A stretch of DNA of 59,328 bases from Bacteriovoracaceae bacterium UBA6153 (GCA_002428265.1 DIUR01000002.1:1-59328), one strand, 5' to 3'. Positions 17,328 through 26,656 are shown, numbered from the stretch's first letter. The notes: generated by a model not told the origin, from the letters alone. Made by a program: numbers and translations.

Positions 17328-17802
17328 AAATATTACAGATCATTTATGGCTAATGGATGAAGCTCTTATTGAAGCTAACAAGGCCTATCGTGAAGATGAA
17401 GTTCCTATAGGGGCAGTCATTGTGGATAAGTCCGGAGCTATTATTTCCAGGGCCCACAATCATAAAGAAAAAGCTCACAATCCTTGCGGTCATGCAGAGA
17501 TCATCGCCATTACTGAAGCCTGTAAAAAACTGGGTAATTGGCGACTTCTAGACTGCTCGATTTATGTGACACTTGAGCCTTGTCCAATGTGTTTGAGTGC
17601 TCTCGTTCAAGCGAGAATTAGTCATCTTTACTTTGGAGCTTATGATGCTAAAGGTGGAGCACTTAGTTTAAATTATAATTTTTATAAAGATGAGAAATTA
17701 AATCATAGCTTTCCTGTTACTGGAGGCTTTCGTCATTTTGAATGCTCAAAACTTCTTTCAACTTTCTTTAAACAAAAGCGTTCAAGTTATAGCAAGTTTT
17801 GA
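17320..17802 (+). CDS. tadA: tRNA-specific adenosine deaminase TadA
   Basis: 160 residues. The zinc deaminase motifs are complete: H58-A-E60 (CGHAEIIAI) and PCPMC (87-91), with EPCPMCLSALVQARI typical of TadA. It converts adenosine 34 to inosine in tRNA-Arg(ACG) and is usually essential. The C-terminus GAYDAKGGALSLNYNFY fits the family. The ATG at 17320 is chosen because a TTG six bases upstream has no advantage and TadA proteins begin close before this helix. Convergent with the HAD gene, whose end overlaps by 16 bases. Confidence 0.95.
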   Translation: MSKNITDHLWLMDEALIEANKAYREDEVPIGAVIVDKSGAIISRAHNHKEKAHNPCGHAEIIAITEACKKLGNWRLLDCSIYVTLEPCPMCLSALVQARISHLYFGAYDAKGGALSLNYNFYKDEKLNHSFPVTGGFRHFECSKLLSTFFKQKRSSYSKF

Positions 17803-18470
17803 ATTTCGCTTAATGAGTGAGCGATGAAAGTCGGATGAATCCCTTTTGTCACTTCAAGTTTTTCAGGATTAAACCAACAAGTATCAATCCCAAAATTATT
17901 TCCACCTAAAATGTCTGCTTCAATGCGATCACCAATAATAACTGTTGTATCTCTTGAAAAATGCTTGGCCCGCTTTACTGTGAATTCAAAAAATCTCACA
18001 TCGGGCTTTGCAAAACCACATTCATCGGAAACTGCTAAAAAATCAATATAGGTTTTAAGCTCGGAATTATCAATTCTTTGTCTTTGTGTAGACTGAATCC
18101 CATTGGTAATAATACCGATTTCGCCGAACTGCTTTAGGTATTTCAAAATTTCGAGCGCTCCATCAATCAAGACAACATTTTTAGGAAGTTGTTCAAGATA
18201 ATAATCGGCCATTAGATGAGGAGGCATTTCAATATTGTGTTGATCGAGAGTTCTTTTAAATCTTTCGACCTTTAAAAAATCTTTATCAATCTCACCTCTT
18301 TCAACTTGTTTCCACAATAAATTATTTTCAATTTTATAAGTTTTATGGAGCTCTTCGAGTTGTTTGATAAAACCGAACTTATCCATCGTTTCTTTAAAAC
18401 AAAGTTTTTCTGAAGCTTGAAAATCAAGAAGAGTGTCGTCTAAATCGAGAAGAAAAAGTTTATATTTCAT
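17787..18470 (-). CDS. HAD-superfamily hydrolase, YjjG-like nucleotidase
   Basis: 227 residues from the ATG at 18470. HAD motif I is FLLDLDDTLLDF with Asp9 and Asp11, motif II is IITNGIQSTQRQR, motif III has Lys in GFAKPDVRFF, and motif IV is IIGDRIEADILGG. The sequence after motif I and the GIQSTQ segment match YjjG-type pyrimidine nucleotidases that clear non-canonical dUMP-like nucleotides. A longer frame reaches 18575 but would overlap the divergent lipoprotein gene, and homologues begin at MKYKLFLLDLDDT, so the short form is preferred. Confidence 0.88.
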   Translation of the reverse strand: MKYKLFLLDLDDTLLDFQASEKLCFKETMDKFGFIKQLEELHKTYKIENNLLWKQVERGEIDKDFLKVERFKRTLDQHNIEMPPHLMADYYLEQLPKNVVLIDGALEILKYLKQFGEIGIITNGIQSTQRQRIDNSELKTYIDFLAVSDECGFAKPDVRFFEFTVKRAKHFSRDTTVIIGDRIEADILGGNNFGIDTCWFNPEKLEVTKGIHPTFIAHSLSEIQNLL

Positions 18471-18549
18471 TCGATGATCATATTTGATTGACATGAATTT
18501 GTCTGCATTCATAATTGGAGTTGTTAAAAAATGTTCATGAGGAGTTTTT

Positions 18550-19560
18550 ATGAAAAAGATTTTATGTTTACTCATGCTCTCGGCACTTGCATCGTGTTCT
18601 ACTCAATCAAATAAATTAAGTGATACACCAAAAGCGAAAGTTGGATTCGATTCTGTATTAACAGATTACAAATATCCTTACACTGTTAATTTTTATGAGT
18701 TCAATGCTCAGGGACAGAAAATGAGCATGGCCTATATGGATGTTAAGCCATCAGGCGCACCTAAAAAGACCATTGTTCTTCTTCATGGGAAAAACTTTTC
18801 AGGATTTTATTTTGCTCCCATTATTAAAGAACTAGTTGCAAATGGCTATAGAGTTATCGCTCCTGATCAGATTGGGTTTGGTAAATCAACAAAGCCAGAA
18901 TCTTTTCAATATTCATTTCATACATTGGCAAAATTTACAGTTGAACTATTAAATAGTTTAGATGTGAAAGAGTTCACACTTGCTGGCCACTCGATGGGTG
19001 GAATGTTGGCAACTCGTTTAGCTTTAATGTATCCAGAAAAAGTTCAAAAGATGATTCTTGTAAATGCCATTGGATTAGAAGATTATAAAACATTAACTCC
19101 TTATAAATCTTTTGATGAGCAATACGCTGGAGAGTTAAAAAGTGATGCCAATAAGATCCGCAATTATCAAAAAGAAGCCTATTATGATGGTGCATGGAAA
19201 GATGAATATGAACCAATGCTAACTCCGGCAATCGGTTGGACACTTGGCCCTGATTTTCCATTAATTGCTAAAACGTCTGCACTTCTAAGTGAAATTATTT
19301 ATACGCAACCGGTATACTACGAATTTAAAAATCTTAAAGTCCCAACAACTCTGATTATGGGACAACGAGATAAAACAGCGCCAGGAAAACCATTTGCGTC
19401 ACCAGAAAATCAAAAGAAAATGGGAAATTATCCTAAACTAGGACGCGATGTTGTAAAAATGATTCCCAAAGGAAAGCTAGTACCTATGAATGGTCTTGGA
19501 CATGTGCCTTTTGCTGAGGATTTAGCAGGCTTTATGAAAGTCTTTACAGCAGAGTTATAG
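18550..19560 (+). CDS. Alpha/beta-hydrolase lipoprotein
   Basis: 336 residues with a lipoprotein signal peptide (MLSALASC, Cys16 lipidated). The oxyanion region LLHGKNFSGFYF, nucleophile Ser148 in LAGHSMGGMLA, the acid in MGQRDKTAPG and His318 in GLGHVPFAED form a complete hydrolase triad. The overall pattern matches epoxide-hydrolase or haloalkane-like esterases of the AB-hydrolase_1 family; the substrate is unknown. It sits in the envelope. SD GAGG lies at a normal distance. Monocistronic; the SRP RNA promoter starts 3 bases after its stop. Confidence 0.9.
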   Translation: MKKILCLLMLSALASCSTQSNKLSDTPKAKVGFDSVLTDYKYPYTVNFYEFNAQGQKMSMAYMDVKPSGAPKKTIVLLHGKNFSGFYFAPIIKELVANGYRVIAPDQIGFGKSTKPESFQYSFHTLAKFTVELLNSLDVKEFTLAGHSMGGMLATRLALMYPEKVQKMILVNAIGLEDYKTLTPYKSFDEQYAGELKSDANKIRNYQKEAYYDGAWKDEYEPMLTPAIGWTLGPDFPLIAKTSALLSEIIYTQPVYYEFKNLKVPTTLIMGQRDKTAPGKPFASPENQKKMGNYPKLGRDVVKMIPKGKLVPMNGLGHVPFAEDLAGFMKVFTAEL

Positions 19561-19562
19561 TC

Positions 19563-19592
19563 TTGACACAAGGCCCTCGATTTTACTAAGAT
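19563..19592 (+). promoter_or_regulatory. Sigma-70-type promoter of the SRP RNA gene
   Basis: A perfect -35 TTGACA (19563-19568) and a -10 TAAGAT (19587-19592) with 18-base spacing. The start of transcription would be near 19598. Confidence 0.7.
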
Positions 19593-19596
19593 GCCA

Positions 19597-19698
<102 letters not shown>

Positions 19699-19787
19699 CT
19701 CGCAATTCAATTTACTAATTCCATCAAATTCATTACCTTTTAAGCTGGAAAAAATTCTTATTTCTCCTCTCTTTGCTAAGGAAGAAA

Positions 19788-21479
19788 ATGTCTTATCAAG
19801 TTTTGGCCAGGAAGTGGCGCCCTAAAAAATTTCAGGATGTCATCGGACAGTCACATGTGACTCGTTCTTTGCAGAATGCGATTGTGAAAAACAAGATTGG
19901 TCATGCTTACATGATGGTCGGGACTCGCGGTGTTGGTAAAACTTCTGTTGCAAGAATTTTTGCGAAAGCTATCAGATGTGAAAACATCACAGCGGATATT
20001 AATGCTTGTAATGAATGCCGTGCCTGCCTGGATTTTGATACTGAAACATCGATGAACGTTATTGAAATCGATGGAGCTTCAAACAATAGCGTTGATAACA
20101 TTAGAGAGCTTATTGGAAACGTTCATTATCTTCCGACTTCAGGAAGATTCAAAGTTTATATTATCGATGAAGTTCACATGCTTTCAACAAACGCATTTAA
20201 TGCGCTTTTGAAAACATTGGAAGAACCACCTGCTCATGTCGTTTTTATTTTCGCAACGACTGAAGCACAAAAATTATTAGGCACAGTTCTATCCAGATGC
20301 CAGCGTTTTGATTTTAGAAATGTTCCGGTTGATACGCTTGTTAAGCACGTTAAAGACATAGCTCAGGTTGAAGGCATTAAGTTTGAAAGTGATGAGCTTA
20401 TTCATCAACTTGCAATCTTGGGAAGAGGCTCTGTAAGAGACACTCTTTCACTCCTTGATCAGGTGCTGACTTTTTCTGAAGATAACAATGTTCTTGAAAC
20501 AACACTTACAACATCGTTGGGAGTTGCAGGGCCAAAAACAATCAGTGCAATTGTAAACTCAGTGTATGAAGGCAACACGGAAGAAGTAAGTAGAATTTAT
20601 ACACGCCTCTTAACAGAGAATGTTCCTGTTAAAAATATTGCAAGCTCACTTCTTGATGAGTTGTTTAATAACCTTAAGAAAAAAAATTCATTGTCTGAAG
20701 CAGAGTTAATCTGGATTTATGAAACGATTGCTCGTGAGACGACATGGATTTTTAATTCTATCGTTCCGGAAAAAGCGTTTGAAGTTTTATTATATAAAGT
20801 TTCACTCAGAAGAAGTTTCTTCAATCAGAAAATTGTTGGAAGCTCTCAGGGCGTTACTGCCAGCTCAGTTGCTCCGGCAAAAATTGAAGCAGCCCCTGCT
20901 CCAGTTGAAGCACCAGTAGAATTAACTGTTGCTCAAAAGCTTGAATCGATGATGAATGAGTTTGCTAATGAGAAAGCTCCCGAGCCAGCTCCTGTTGTAA
21001 AAGCAGAAGCTTTAGTTCAGGCCCCTGAAGTTAAAAAAATTGAATCAGTAAAAGACTTGTCATGGGAAGGATTTCTGAATGATTTAAGTCAGCGCTCTCC
21101 TGCTTCTGCTTCAAACCTAGAGCAAGGTAATACTTTGTCTCCATTGAAGCTTGAAAATGGAAGCCTCTATATTGAGCTTGGATTTGGATACTCTGGCCAA
21201 GTCTTTATGGACTACTTAAATGAGCCAGATGTTTATGAAAAAGTTCTCAATAATTTAAGTGAATACTTTGATGTTGAAAAAAAGAACATCAAACTTGAAC
21301 TCAAAGAAGCTGATACTCAAAATGAATTTGTTTCTCAAGCAGATATCCGCGCTCACAAAGCAGAGATCTCGATGCAAGATAGGGTTGAAGAATTTAAAAG
21401 CAATCCTCTTCTAAAAGAAGCAGAGAAACTATTTAATGCCAAAGTTGATAAAGTAATTTTAGATCAAACTAAAAAATAG
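19788..21479 (+). CDS. dnaX: DNA polymerase III tau/gamma subunit
   Basis: 563 residues. Walker A GTRGVGKT (45-52), a zinc site with Cys64, Cys74, Cys77 and Cys80, DEVH at 127-130 (YIIDEVHML), and sensor LSRCQRFDF followed by GRGSVRDTLSLLDQ. Residues ~360-420 form an Ala/Pro/Glu-rich linker, and the C-terminus resembles the tau polymerase-binding part. It loads the beta clamp and dimerises the replicase. The ATG at 19788 follows AAGGAAG; the upstream TTG at 19773 is unlikely. First gene of the dnaX-ybaB-recR-mglB-mglA operon. Confidence 0.96.
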   Translation: MSYQVLARKWRPKKFQDVIGQSHVTRSLQNAIVKNKIGHAYMMVGTRGVGKTSVARIFAKAIRCENITADINACNECRACLDFDTETSMNVIEIDGASNNSVDNIRELIGNVHYLPTSGRFKVYIIDEVHMLSTNAFNALLKTLEEPPAHVVFIFATTEAQKLLGTVLSRCQRFDFRNVPVDTLVKHVKDIAQVEGIKFESDELIHQLAILGRGSVRDTLSLLDQVLTFSEDNNVLETTLTTSLGVAGPKTISAIVNSVYEGNTEEVSRIYTRLLTENVPVKNIASSLLDELFNNLKKKNSLSEAELIWIYETIARETTWIFNSIVPEKAFEVLLYKVSLRRSFFNQKIVGSSQGVTASSVAPAKIEAAPAPVEAPVELTVAQKLESMMNEFANEKAPEPAPVVKAEALVQAPEVKKIESVKDLSWEGFLNDLSQRSPASASNLEQGNTLSPLKLENGSLYIELGFGYSGQVFMDYLNEPDVYEKVLNNLSEYFDVEKKNIKLELKEADTQNEFVSQADIRAHKAEISMQDRVEEFKSNPLLKEAEKLFNAKVDKVILDQTKK

Positions 21480-21488
21480 GAGATTAAT

Positions 21489-21800
21489 ATGAAAGGTATG
21501 CAAAACTTAATGAAGCAAGCTCAGCAAATGCAGCAAAAAATGGCGACATTACAAAAAGAACTTGAATCACGCGAAATCGAAACGTCATCAGGTGGCGGAA
21601 TGATTAAAATTAAAATCACAGGTAAGCAACAAATCATGGCCATCACAATCAATAAAGAATGTGTTGATCCTAACGATGTAGCTTCTCTTGAAGATCTTGT
21701 TAAGACAGCTGTTAATCAGGCGATTAAAGAGTCTCAAGATATGGTTTCGGGAGCAATGTCAAAAATTACTGGCGGTATCAATATCCCGGGAATGTTCTAG
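21489..21800 (+). CDS. ybaB: YbaB/EbfC nucleoid-associated protein
   Basis: 103 residues. The N-terminal MKGMQNLMKQAQQMQQKMA forms the long helix of the family; the central strands (SSGGGMIKIKITGKQQIMAI) and the C-terminal helix ending SKITGGINIPGMF match closely. It is a dimeric DNA-binding protein of the nucleoid. Its place between dnaX and recR is the classic bacterial order. It starts 10 bases after dnaX with AGGAG as ribosome binding site. Confidence 0.95.
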   Translation: MKGMQNLMKQAQQMQQKMATLQKELESREIETSSGGGMIKIKITGKQQIMAITINKECVDPNDVASLEDLVKTAVNQAIKESQDMVSGAMSKITGGINIPGMF

Positions 21801-21803
21801 TTT

Positions 21804-22397
21804 ATGGAATTGCCTGAAAAATTATTAAAAACTGTAAAACAGTTTTCACGCCTTCCTGGTGTTGGTGACAAGACGGCTTTACGTCAGTCACTCATCATGA
21901 CGAATTGGAATAAAGAAGACCTAGTGGCTTTCGCCGAGGCGATTAAAGGACTAGCTGAACTTAACCATTGCGATAAGTGTGGAATGTTTTGTGACGATAA
22001 GCTTTGCAAGATTTGCATGGATTACAGTCGCAGTTCAGCTAAAACTCTTTGCGTGGTTGAATCTGTAACAGACTGTCTGGCGATTGAGCGCAGTGGTAAT
22101 TTTAAAGGCAAGTTTCACATTCTCTTTGGAGTCCTAAATCCTTTGATGGGAGTGGGTCCTGATGAATTGAAACTGGATTATTTATTTTCCAGAATTAAAG
22201 ATGAAGAAGTTGAAGAAGTCATTCTTGCAGTTAATCCATCAGTTGAAGGAGATGCAACATGTGCTTATATAAAACAAATGCTACCGGAATCAATCAGCGT
22301 TGATCGTATTGGTTTTGGAATCCCGATGGGAGGAAGCTTGGAGTTCGTTGATTCATTGACGATCACCAAGGCCTTAGAAAATCGCAGGCATTTATAA
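21804..22397 (+). CDS. recR: Recombination protein RecR
   Basis: 197 residues. The N-terminal helix-hairpin-helix region has FSRLPGVGDKTA, followed by a four-cysteine zinc finger (CDKCGMFCDDKLCKIC, starting at residue 56) and a Toprim domain (LCVVESVTDCLAIE). RecR works with RecF and RecO to load RecA at gaps. It begins 3 bases after ybaB, so translation is coupled. The C-terminal DRIGFGIPMGGSLEFVD is typical. Confidence 0.96.
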   Translation: MELPEKLLKTVKQFSRLPGVGDKTALRQSLIMTNWNKEDLVAFAEAIKGLAELNHCDKCGMFCDDKLCKICMDYSRSSAKTLCVVESVTDCLAIERSGNFKGKFHILFGVLNPLMGVGPDELKLDYLFSRIKDEEVEEVILAVNPSVEGDATCAYIKQMLPESISVDRIGFGIPMGGSLEFVDSLTITKALENRRHL

Positions 22398-22401
22398 CTG
22401 G

Positions 22402-22941
22402 ATGAAGATGATTAATAACTCGAGCAAAATTCCTAAATATGTTCAGGCCTTTTTCGAGTCATGTGAAATTGACGAGAAGATCAGCCGATTTTCATTTTTT
22501 ATGATTAGATCTGATGGTGTGGTCCTTTATCACAACAACACCATGGGTAACTCCCTTTCGAAGTCTTCCATTGGCGCACTACTTAGTGGTGTTTGGCAGG
22601 CTTCGAAAGCACTATCAGAATTTATTCCTAAAGAAGAATCAAAAGAAGGTTATCGCTTAAGCTTTGATACTTCTTCTCAAGGTATCTATATCGTACCTAT
22701 TTCTACGGAAGTAGATGAACTTTATCTTGGGTTGATTTATCACGATGAAGTCAACCCTGGTTTCATTAAAAATAAAATGAGAGAGATGGCAGCTAGTTTT
22801 GGAGAGTTCCTCAATCAGGAACTTAAAGATCACAAAGCAGTTCAAGAATTAAAAAACAATGTATTTGATAAAAACGACTATCTGTTCGCCGACATTTCAG
22901 ACGCTGAAATGGATAGATTATTCGCGTTTATAAAAAATTAA
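22402..22941 (+). CDS. Roadblock/LC7-like protein, probable MglB-type partner of the GTPase
   Basis: 179 residues. A strand-helix pattern with SFFMIRSDGVVLYHN, a helix SIGALLSGVWQASKALSEF, then strands YRLSFDTSSQGIYIVPIS and LYLGLIYHDE matches the Roadblock/LC7 fold, which forms dimers that act as GTPase-activating partners of small GTPases. The gene lies 9 bases before an MglA-type GTPase, the usual context of MglB. A helical C-terminal extension of about 50 residues is longer than in typical MglB. ATG at 22402; a second in-frame ATG at 22408 is also possible. Confidence 0.7.
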   Translation: MKMINNSSKIPKYVQAFFESCEIDEKISRFSFFMIRSDGVVLYHNNTMGNSLSKSSIGALLSGVWQASKALSEFIPKEESKEGYRLSFDTSSQGIYIVPISTEVDELYLGLIYHDEVNPGFIKNKMREMAASFGEFLNQELKDHKAVQELKNNVFDKNDYLFADISDAEMDRLFAFIKN

Positions 22942-22950
22942 GGTAGTGCC

Positions 22951-23541
22951 ATGTCTTTTGTAAATTATGTAAATAAAGAAGTTAACTGTAAGATCGTCTA
23001 CTATGGGCCAGGCCTGGGTGGAAAGACGACTAACATTCAATATGTTTATCAAAAAACCAGTGGCGACAATAAAGGGAATATCATTTCTCTTAATACTGAA
23101 AATGAAAGAACTCTATTCTTTGATTTTCTTCCGCTTGATCTTGGTGAAATCCGTGGTTTTAAAACTCGTTTTCACCTATATACAGTTCCAGGACAGGTTT
23201 TCTATGAAGCTTCCAGAAAACTGATTTTAAGAGGGGTAGATGGAGTTGTTTTTGTTGCTGACTCACAAGTTGAGCGCATGGAAGCTAATCTAGAGTCTTT
23301 AAAATCACTTGAAAAAAATCTTGTTGATCAAGGTTATGACATCACAAAAATACCTCTCGTTATGCAATGGAATAAAAGAGATCTGCCAAATACAACAGGT
23401 GTTAAGGATCTTCACGATGCTCTTAATAAATGGGGCGTTCCAGAGTATGAAGCAGTTGCTGTAAAAGGCACTGGAGTATTTGATACTCTTAAAATGATTT
23501 CAAAACTTGTTTTAATGAATCTTAAAGGCGGACTGGAATAA
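22951..23541 (+). CDS. mglA: MglA-type small Ras-like GTPase
   Basis: 196 residues. The P-loop is GPGLGGKT (19-26), the switch II region has PGQVFY (80-85) in place of DxxG as in MglA, and the base-recognition motif is NKRD (141-144). The insertion FFDFLPLDLGEIRGFKT is typical of MglA. MglA sets the leading cell pole for motility and type IV pilus proteins in Myxococcus, and has been linked to prey invasion in Bdellovibrio bacteriovorus. Last gene of the dnaX operon. It converges with a hydrolase gene. Confidence 0.93.
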   Translation: MSFVNYVNKEVNCKIVYYGPGLGGKTTNIQYVYQKTSGDNKGNIISLNTENERTLFFDFLPLDLGEIRGFKTRFHLYTVPGQVFYEASRKLILRGVDGVVFVADSQVERMEANLESLKSLEKNLVDQGYDITKIPLVMQWNKRDLPNTTGVKDLHDALNKWGVPEYEAVAVKGTGVFDTLKMISKLVLMNLKGGLE

Positions 23542-23544
23542 ATT

Positions 23545-24732
23545 TTAAAGCAATTTTTTGTAGTCCAGATAAATGATATGCGCTTTCATAAGCGCTTCTT
23601 GATCATAAAAGCTCGATCTACTACCGACCAGGTGATGTCCATCGAGCACTCCTAAATTGTGTCCATTAAAGTAATATGGAAACTGAGCATTCTCTACATC
23701 AACGACACCATCATTTGATTTTTGGCTTCTAAAAATGGCCTTTGTAAGCATCATCCACACATGGCTTTGATGCCATTTAGACTCAAAGGCGATGGCCGTG
23801 TAAAAAGGCTTAGTGGGAAGATGTTTATGATTTCTTTTAAACCAGCTTTCACGAAAATTCTTTGAGAGTGATCTTTGAAGCTCACTTGCAATCAAATCGA
23901 CATCTTTACCTAAAACTTTTTTAGAAAGAACTTCTGGAACTTTTCCAATTGAATTTGCAAGCTTTAAGAGCCTGTTGTTTATGTGATCACTGCCCATGAT
24001 AGGAGTTGCAATAAAAGAAAATCCTATAATATTAGGAGATAATTTATCGCCTTTTGATCTTAAATAATGAAGAGTATCGATCCCACCTTTTGAAAAACAG
24101 AAGAACCACAGCCTCTCATTGGGGTTAATTTCAATATATTCTTCAATTTGTTTTTTTAATGCCAGTGAGTTTTCTCTCGCCCCTTTTTTTCCATCAACAA
24201 TGGGAGCAATGTGCTTGTAGTTATATTGATCTAGAAGAGCTTCAGCACCTCTTTTGAAAGCAGGAGTTGAAAAGATCTCGTTGAGAACACCAGAAATAAG
24301 TACAATCGTAACATTCGCCTGTGGAACCTTAAGAGAGGTTTTATAGTCACTTACCAAGTGGCTATGCACTAATTCATGATAGATAGTATGAAAAATCTCT
24401 TGGTCAGAAGCATCTACAGTTCTTTTGTTGGTGACGTTGGCAACAATATCCTGGGCCTTCTCGCTATTGAGATTAAGGTTTTCCATAGAGCTGATGTCAA
24501 AGTATGACTTCATTACCTTAAAGGCTGAACGGCTTAGCCAGATACTTGAATTTGTAATTGAAAGAATCGTTTTTAAAATGTCTTTTTTGTCTTTAAGGCG
24601 GGCCAGTTTTTGCAGATTGAAAATGATTTCTTCAACACTTGTCGTTTTAGCGTAGTTCAGCACATCTTTTCTCTTTTTTATTCGAGAACGATATTGTGAG
24701 AACGATTTTGAAAAGACATTGATTGCGTTCAT
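23545..24732 (-). CDS. Alpha/beta-hydrolase-like (lipase-type) protein
   Basis: 395 residues with no signal peptide seen. Residues 1-150 are helical and unknown. The C-terminal part shows an alpha/beta hydrolase pattern: a strand VTIVLISGVLNEIF (HG-like turn), a nucleophile elbow FFCFSKGGIDTLHYL with the serine in CFSKG, which departs from GxSxG at the first position, and a late His in LDGHHLVGS. An acid may lie in DGVVDVENAQFP. Likely an intracellular lipase or esterase of unknown substrate. It is convergent with mglA and lies divergent from mtnP. Confidence 0.6.
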   Translation of the reverse strand: MNAINVFSKSFSQYRSRIKKRKDVLNYAKTTSVEEIIFNLQKLARLKDKKDILKTILSITNSSIWLSRSAFKVMKSYFDISSMENLNLNSEKAQDIVANVTNKRTVDASDQEIFHTIYHELVHSHLVSDYKTSLKVPQANVTIVLISGVLNEIFSTPAFKRGAEALLDQYNYKHIAPIVDGKKGARENSLALKKQIEEYIEINPNERLWFFCFSKGGIDTLHYLRSKGDKLSPNIIGFSFIATPIMGSDHINNRLLKLANSIGKVPEVLSKKVLGKDVDLIASELQRSLSKNFRESWFKRNHKHLPTKPFYTAIAFESKWHQSHVWMMLTKAIFRSQKSNDGVVDVENAQFPYYFNGHNLGVLDGHHLVGSRSSFYDQEALMKAHIIYLDYKKLL

Positions 24733-24814
24733 TTTTTTTGCATTTCCTAGAGGAAAATATCAGTGTAAGATCATCTCATATTAATTTTTTAAACGTCAAT
24801 TAAAGAGGTGTTTC

Positions 24815-25660
24815 ATGGGTGGTATTAAGATCGGTGTCATTGGTGGGAGCGGTGTGTACAAGATTGAAGGCATTGAAGTTGTTAAAGAACATAAAGTCTC
24901 AACACCATTTGGAGCTCCTAGCTCAGAAATTATTGAAGCCAATCTCCACGGTACATCTTTTTACTTTATACCTAGACATGGGAAGTCTCATAGCTTTACT
25001 CCATCAGAAGTAAACTACAGAGCAAACATCTTTGCTCTAAAAGAGCTTGGTGTTGAATATATTATTTCAGTTTCAGCGGTAGGATCTCTTAAAGAAGAAT
25101 TTCCTCCAGCTAGTTTTGTTATCCCAGATCAGTTTATTGATTGGACTAAAGGCACTCGCGCTAGAACTTTTTTCGGCAATGGAATCGTAGGACACGTATC
25201 AGTTGCTGAACCGGTTGATACACAACTTCAAAAAATGATCGTTGAGGTTTGTAAGGAAGTTGGAGTTAAGCACGGATCTGGCGGATCTTATATCTGCATC
25301 GAAGGGCCACAGTTTTCAAGTAAAGCAGAATCAAATATCTATAGAAGTTTTGGTGCAAGCGTAATTGGAATGACTAATGTTCCTGAATCATATCTAGCAA
25401 AAGAAGCAGGGATTGCATATGCCACGATTGCAATGGTTACAGACTATGATTGTTGGAAAGAAGAACACTGTACTCTTGAAGAAATCATGAAGGTTATGGC
25501 GACAAATAATCAATCTGCTCATGCAGTACTGAAAAAACTTTTACCTAAATTGAGTGCTAACCCTTTTAAGATTAAAAAAGAAAATACGTTTGCCGTTATG
25601 TCTAAGCCTGAAAAACTCTCAGCAGATCAGACGCGTATTCTTGAAGTGTTGCTTAAGTAA
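24815..25660 (+). CDS. mtnP: S-methyl-5'-thioadenosine phosphorylase
   Basis: 281 residues of the PNP/MTAP phosphorylase family. IGVIGGSGVYKIEG, FIPRHGKSHSFTPSEVNYRAN, SVSAVGSLKEEF, CIEGPQFSSKAESN and GMTNVPESYLAKEAG are the family motifs for phosphate and nucleoside binding. TDYDCWKEE carries the Asp residues typical of adenine-type substrates. It splits methylthioadenosine to adenine and methylthioribose 1-phosphate in methionine salvage. Its stop and the rsmH start share the sequence TAATG, so it is coupled to the division cluster, sitting where mraZ is often found. Confidence 0.92.
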   Translation: MGGIKIGVIGGSGVYKIEGIEVVKEHKVSTPFGAPSSEIIEANLHGTSFYFIPRHGKSHSFTPSEVNYRANIFALKELGVEYIISVSAVGSLKEEFPPASFVIPDQFIDWTKGTRARTFFGNGIVGHVSVAEPVDTQLQKMIVEVCKEVGVKHGSGGSYICIEGPQFSSKAESNIYRSFGASVIGMTNVPESYLAKEAGIAYATIAMVTDYDCWKEEHCTLEEIMKVMATNNQSAHAVLKKLLPKLSANPFKIKKENTFAVMSKPEKLSADQTRILEVLLK

Positions 25661-26628
25661 TGAGTTACGGAAGCCACTATACTGTCTTAAAAAAAGAATG
25701 CATTGATACGCTGACAGAAAATGCGCCAGCAGATCAGAAATCATTTTATGCTGACCTGACATTTGGTGGCGGCGGACACTCATTTGAATTTCTCTATAGA
25801 AATCCCCTTTTCAATGTCAGATCAACAGATCAAGATCCGGATGCACTAAAAAATGGAAATGAAAGAATCCAAAAGGAAGGAATGCTTGAGAGAATTAAAC
25901 TCATCAATACCAACTTTGTTCATTTCCCAGAAATAATAAGAGAGCATTCTCCTGAAATTTTTAAGGACGGCGGCTTTCAAGGAATACTTTTAGACCTTGG
26001 TGTTTCATCACATCACTTCGACGAAGCAACTCGCGGATTTTCATTTCGCTTTGACGGGCCATTAGACATGAGGATGAATCATCAGTCTGATGAATTTTTA
26101 ACGGCCGAAGAAATTGTTAACACTTATGATGAAAAAGATTTAAAAAGAATATTTGAAGAATATGGTGAAGAAAAAAACGCCCGCAAAATTGCTCTCAAGA
26201 TTTGTGAAGAAAGAAAAATCAAAAGAATCCAAACGACGAAAGAACTAGAAAATATCGTTTTTCACAGTTATCCAAAAGAGCATAGATATGGAAAAACCAA
26301 CCCCTCGACTCGGGTATTTCAAGCATTAAGACTTGAAGTAAATCGTGAACTTGAAGTTTTATCCAACACAATTGATCAACTAATTCCCCTCTTAAAAATA
26401 GGTGGAAGGCTTGCCATTATTAGTTTTCACTCGCTGGAAGACCGAATTGTTAAAAATGTTTTTAGGGATGCCTCTGCGAAAACCGACTTTCCCGTTAATG
26501 TTTTAACAAAAAAACCTATTTTACCTACTGAGGCAGAAATTTTAGACAATTCTCGTTCAAGAAGTGCTAAACTAAGAATATTAGAAAGAATTGAAGTAAA
26601 AAAAGATAAGAATAAATATAAGTACTGA
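25660..26628 (+). CDS. rsmH: 16S rRNA (cytosine-1402-N4)-methyltransferase RsmH
   Basis: 322 residues. The SAM site is DLTFGGGGHSFEFL, followed by LDLGVSSHHFDEATRGFSF and DGPLDMRMN, hallmark MraW/RsmH motifs. VFQALRLEVNRELEVL and ISFHSLEDRIVKNVF complete the family signature. It methylates C1402 in the 16S rRNA decoding centre. It opens the division cluster proper, with the ftsL-type gene 28 bases downstream. Confidence 0.96.
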   Translation: MSYGSHYTVLKKECIDTLTENAPADQKSFYADLTFGGGGHSFEFLYRNPLFNVRSTDQDPDALKNGNERIQKEGMLERIKLINTNFVHFPEIIREHSPEIFKDGGFQGILLDLGVSSHHFDEATRGFSFRFDGPLDMRMNHQSDEFLTAEEIVNTYDEKDLKRIFEEYGEEKNARKIALKICEERKIKRIQTTKELENIVFHSYPKEHRYGKTNPSTRVFQALRLEVNRELEVLSNTIDQLIPLLKIGGRLAIISFHSLEDRIVKNVFRDASAKTDFPVNVLTKKPILPTEAEILDNSRSRSAKLRILERIEVKKDKNKYKY

Positions 26629-26656
26629 TTTTTGGCATTTTAATCAAGGAGTGATT

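Noticed and set aside
18471..18575. Longer N-terminus of the HAD hydrolase
   Set aside because: It would overlap the divergent lipoprotein start, and HAD family proteins begin at MKYKLFLLDLDDT.
20676..20690. A8 run in dnaX as a programmed frameshift site for a gamma subunit
   Set aside because: A -1 shift would stop within about ten codons near residue 305, too early for a useful gamma (domain III would be incomplete), and no stem-loop or upstream Shine-Dalgarno was evident.
21276..21284. In-phase A AAA AAG slippery heptamer in dnaX
   Set aside because: It lies near residue 497, and the -1 frame stays open for about 46 codons, so it would not give a shortened gamma-like product.
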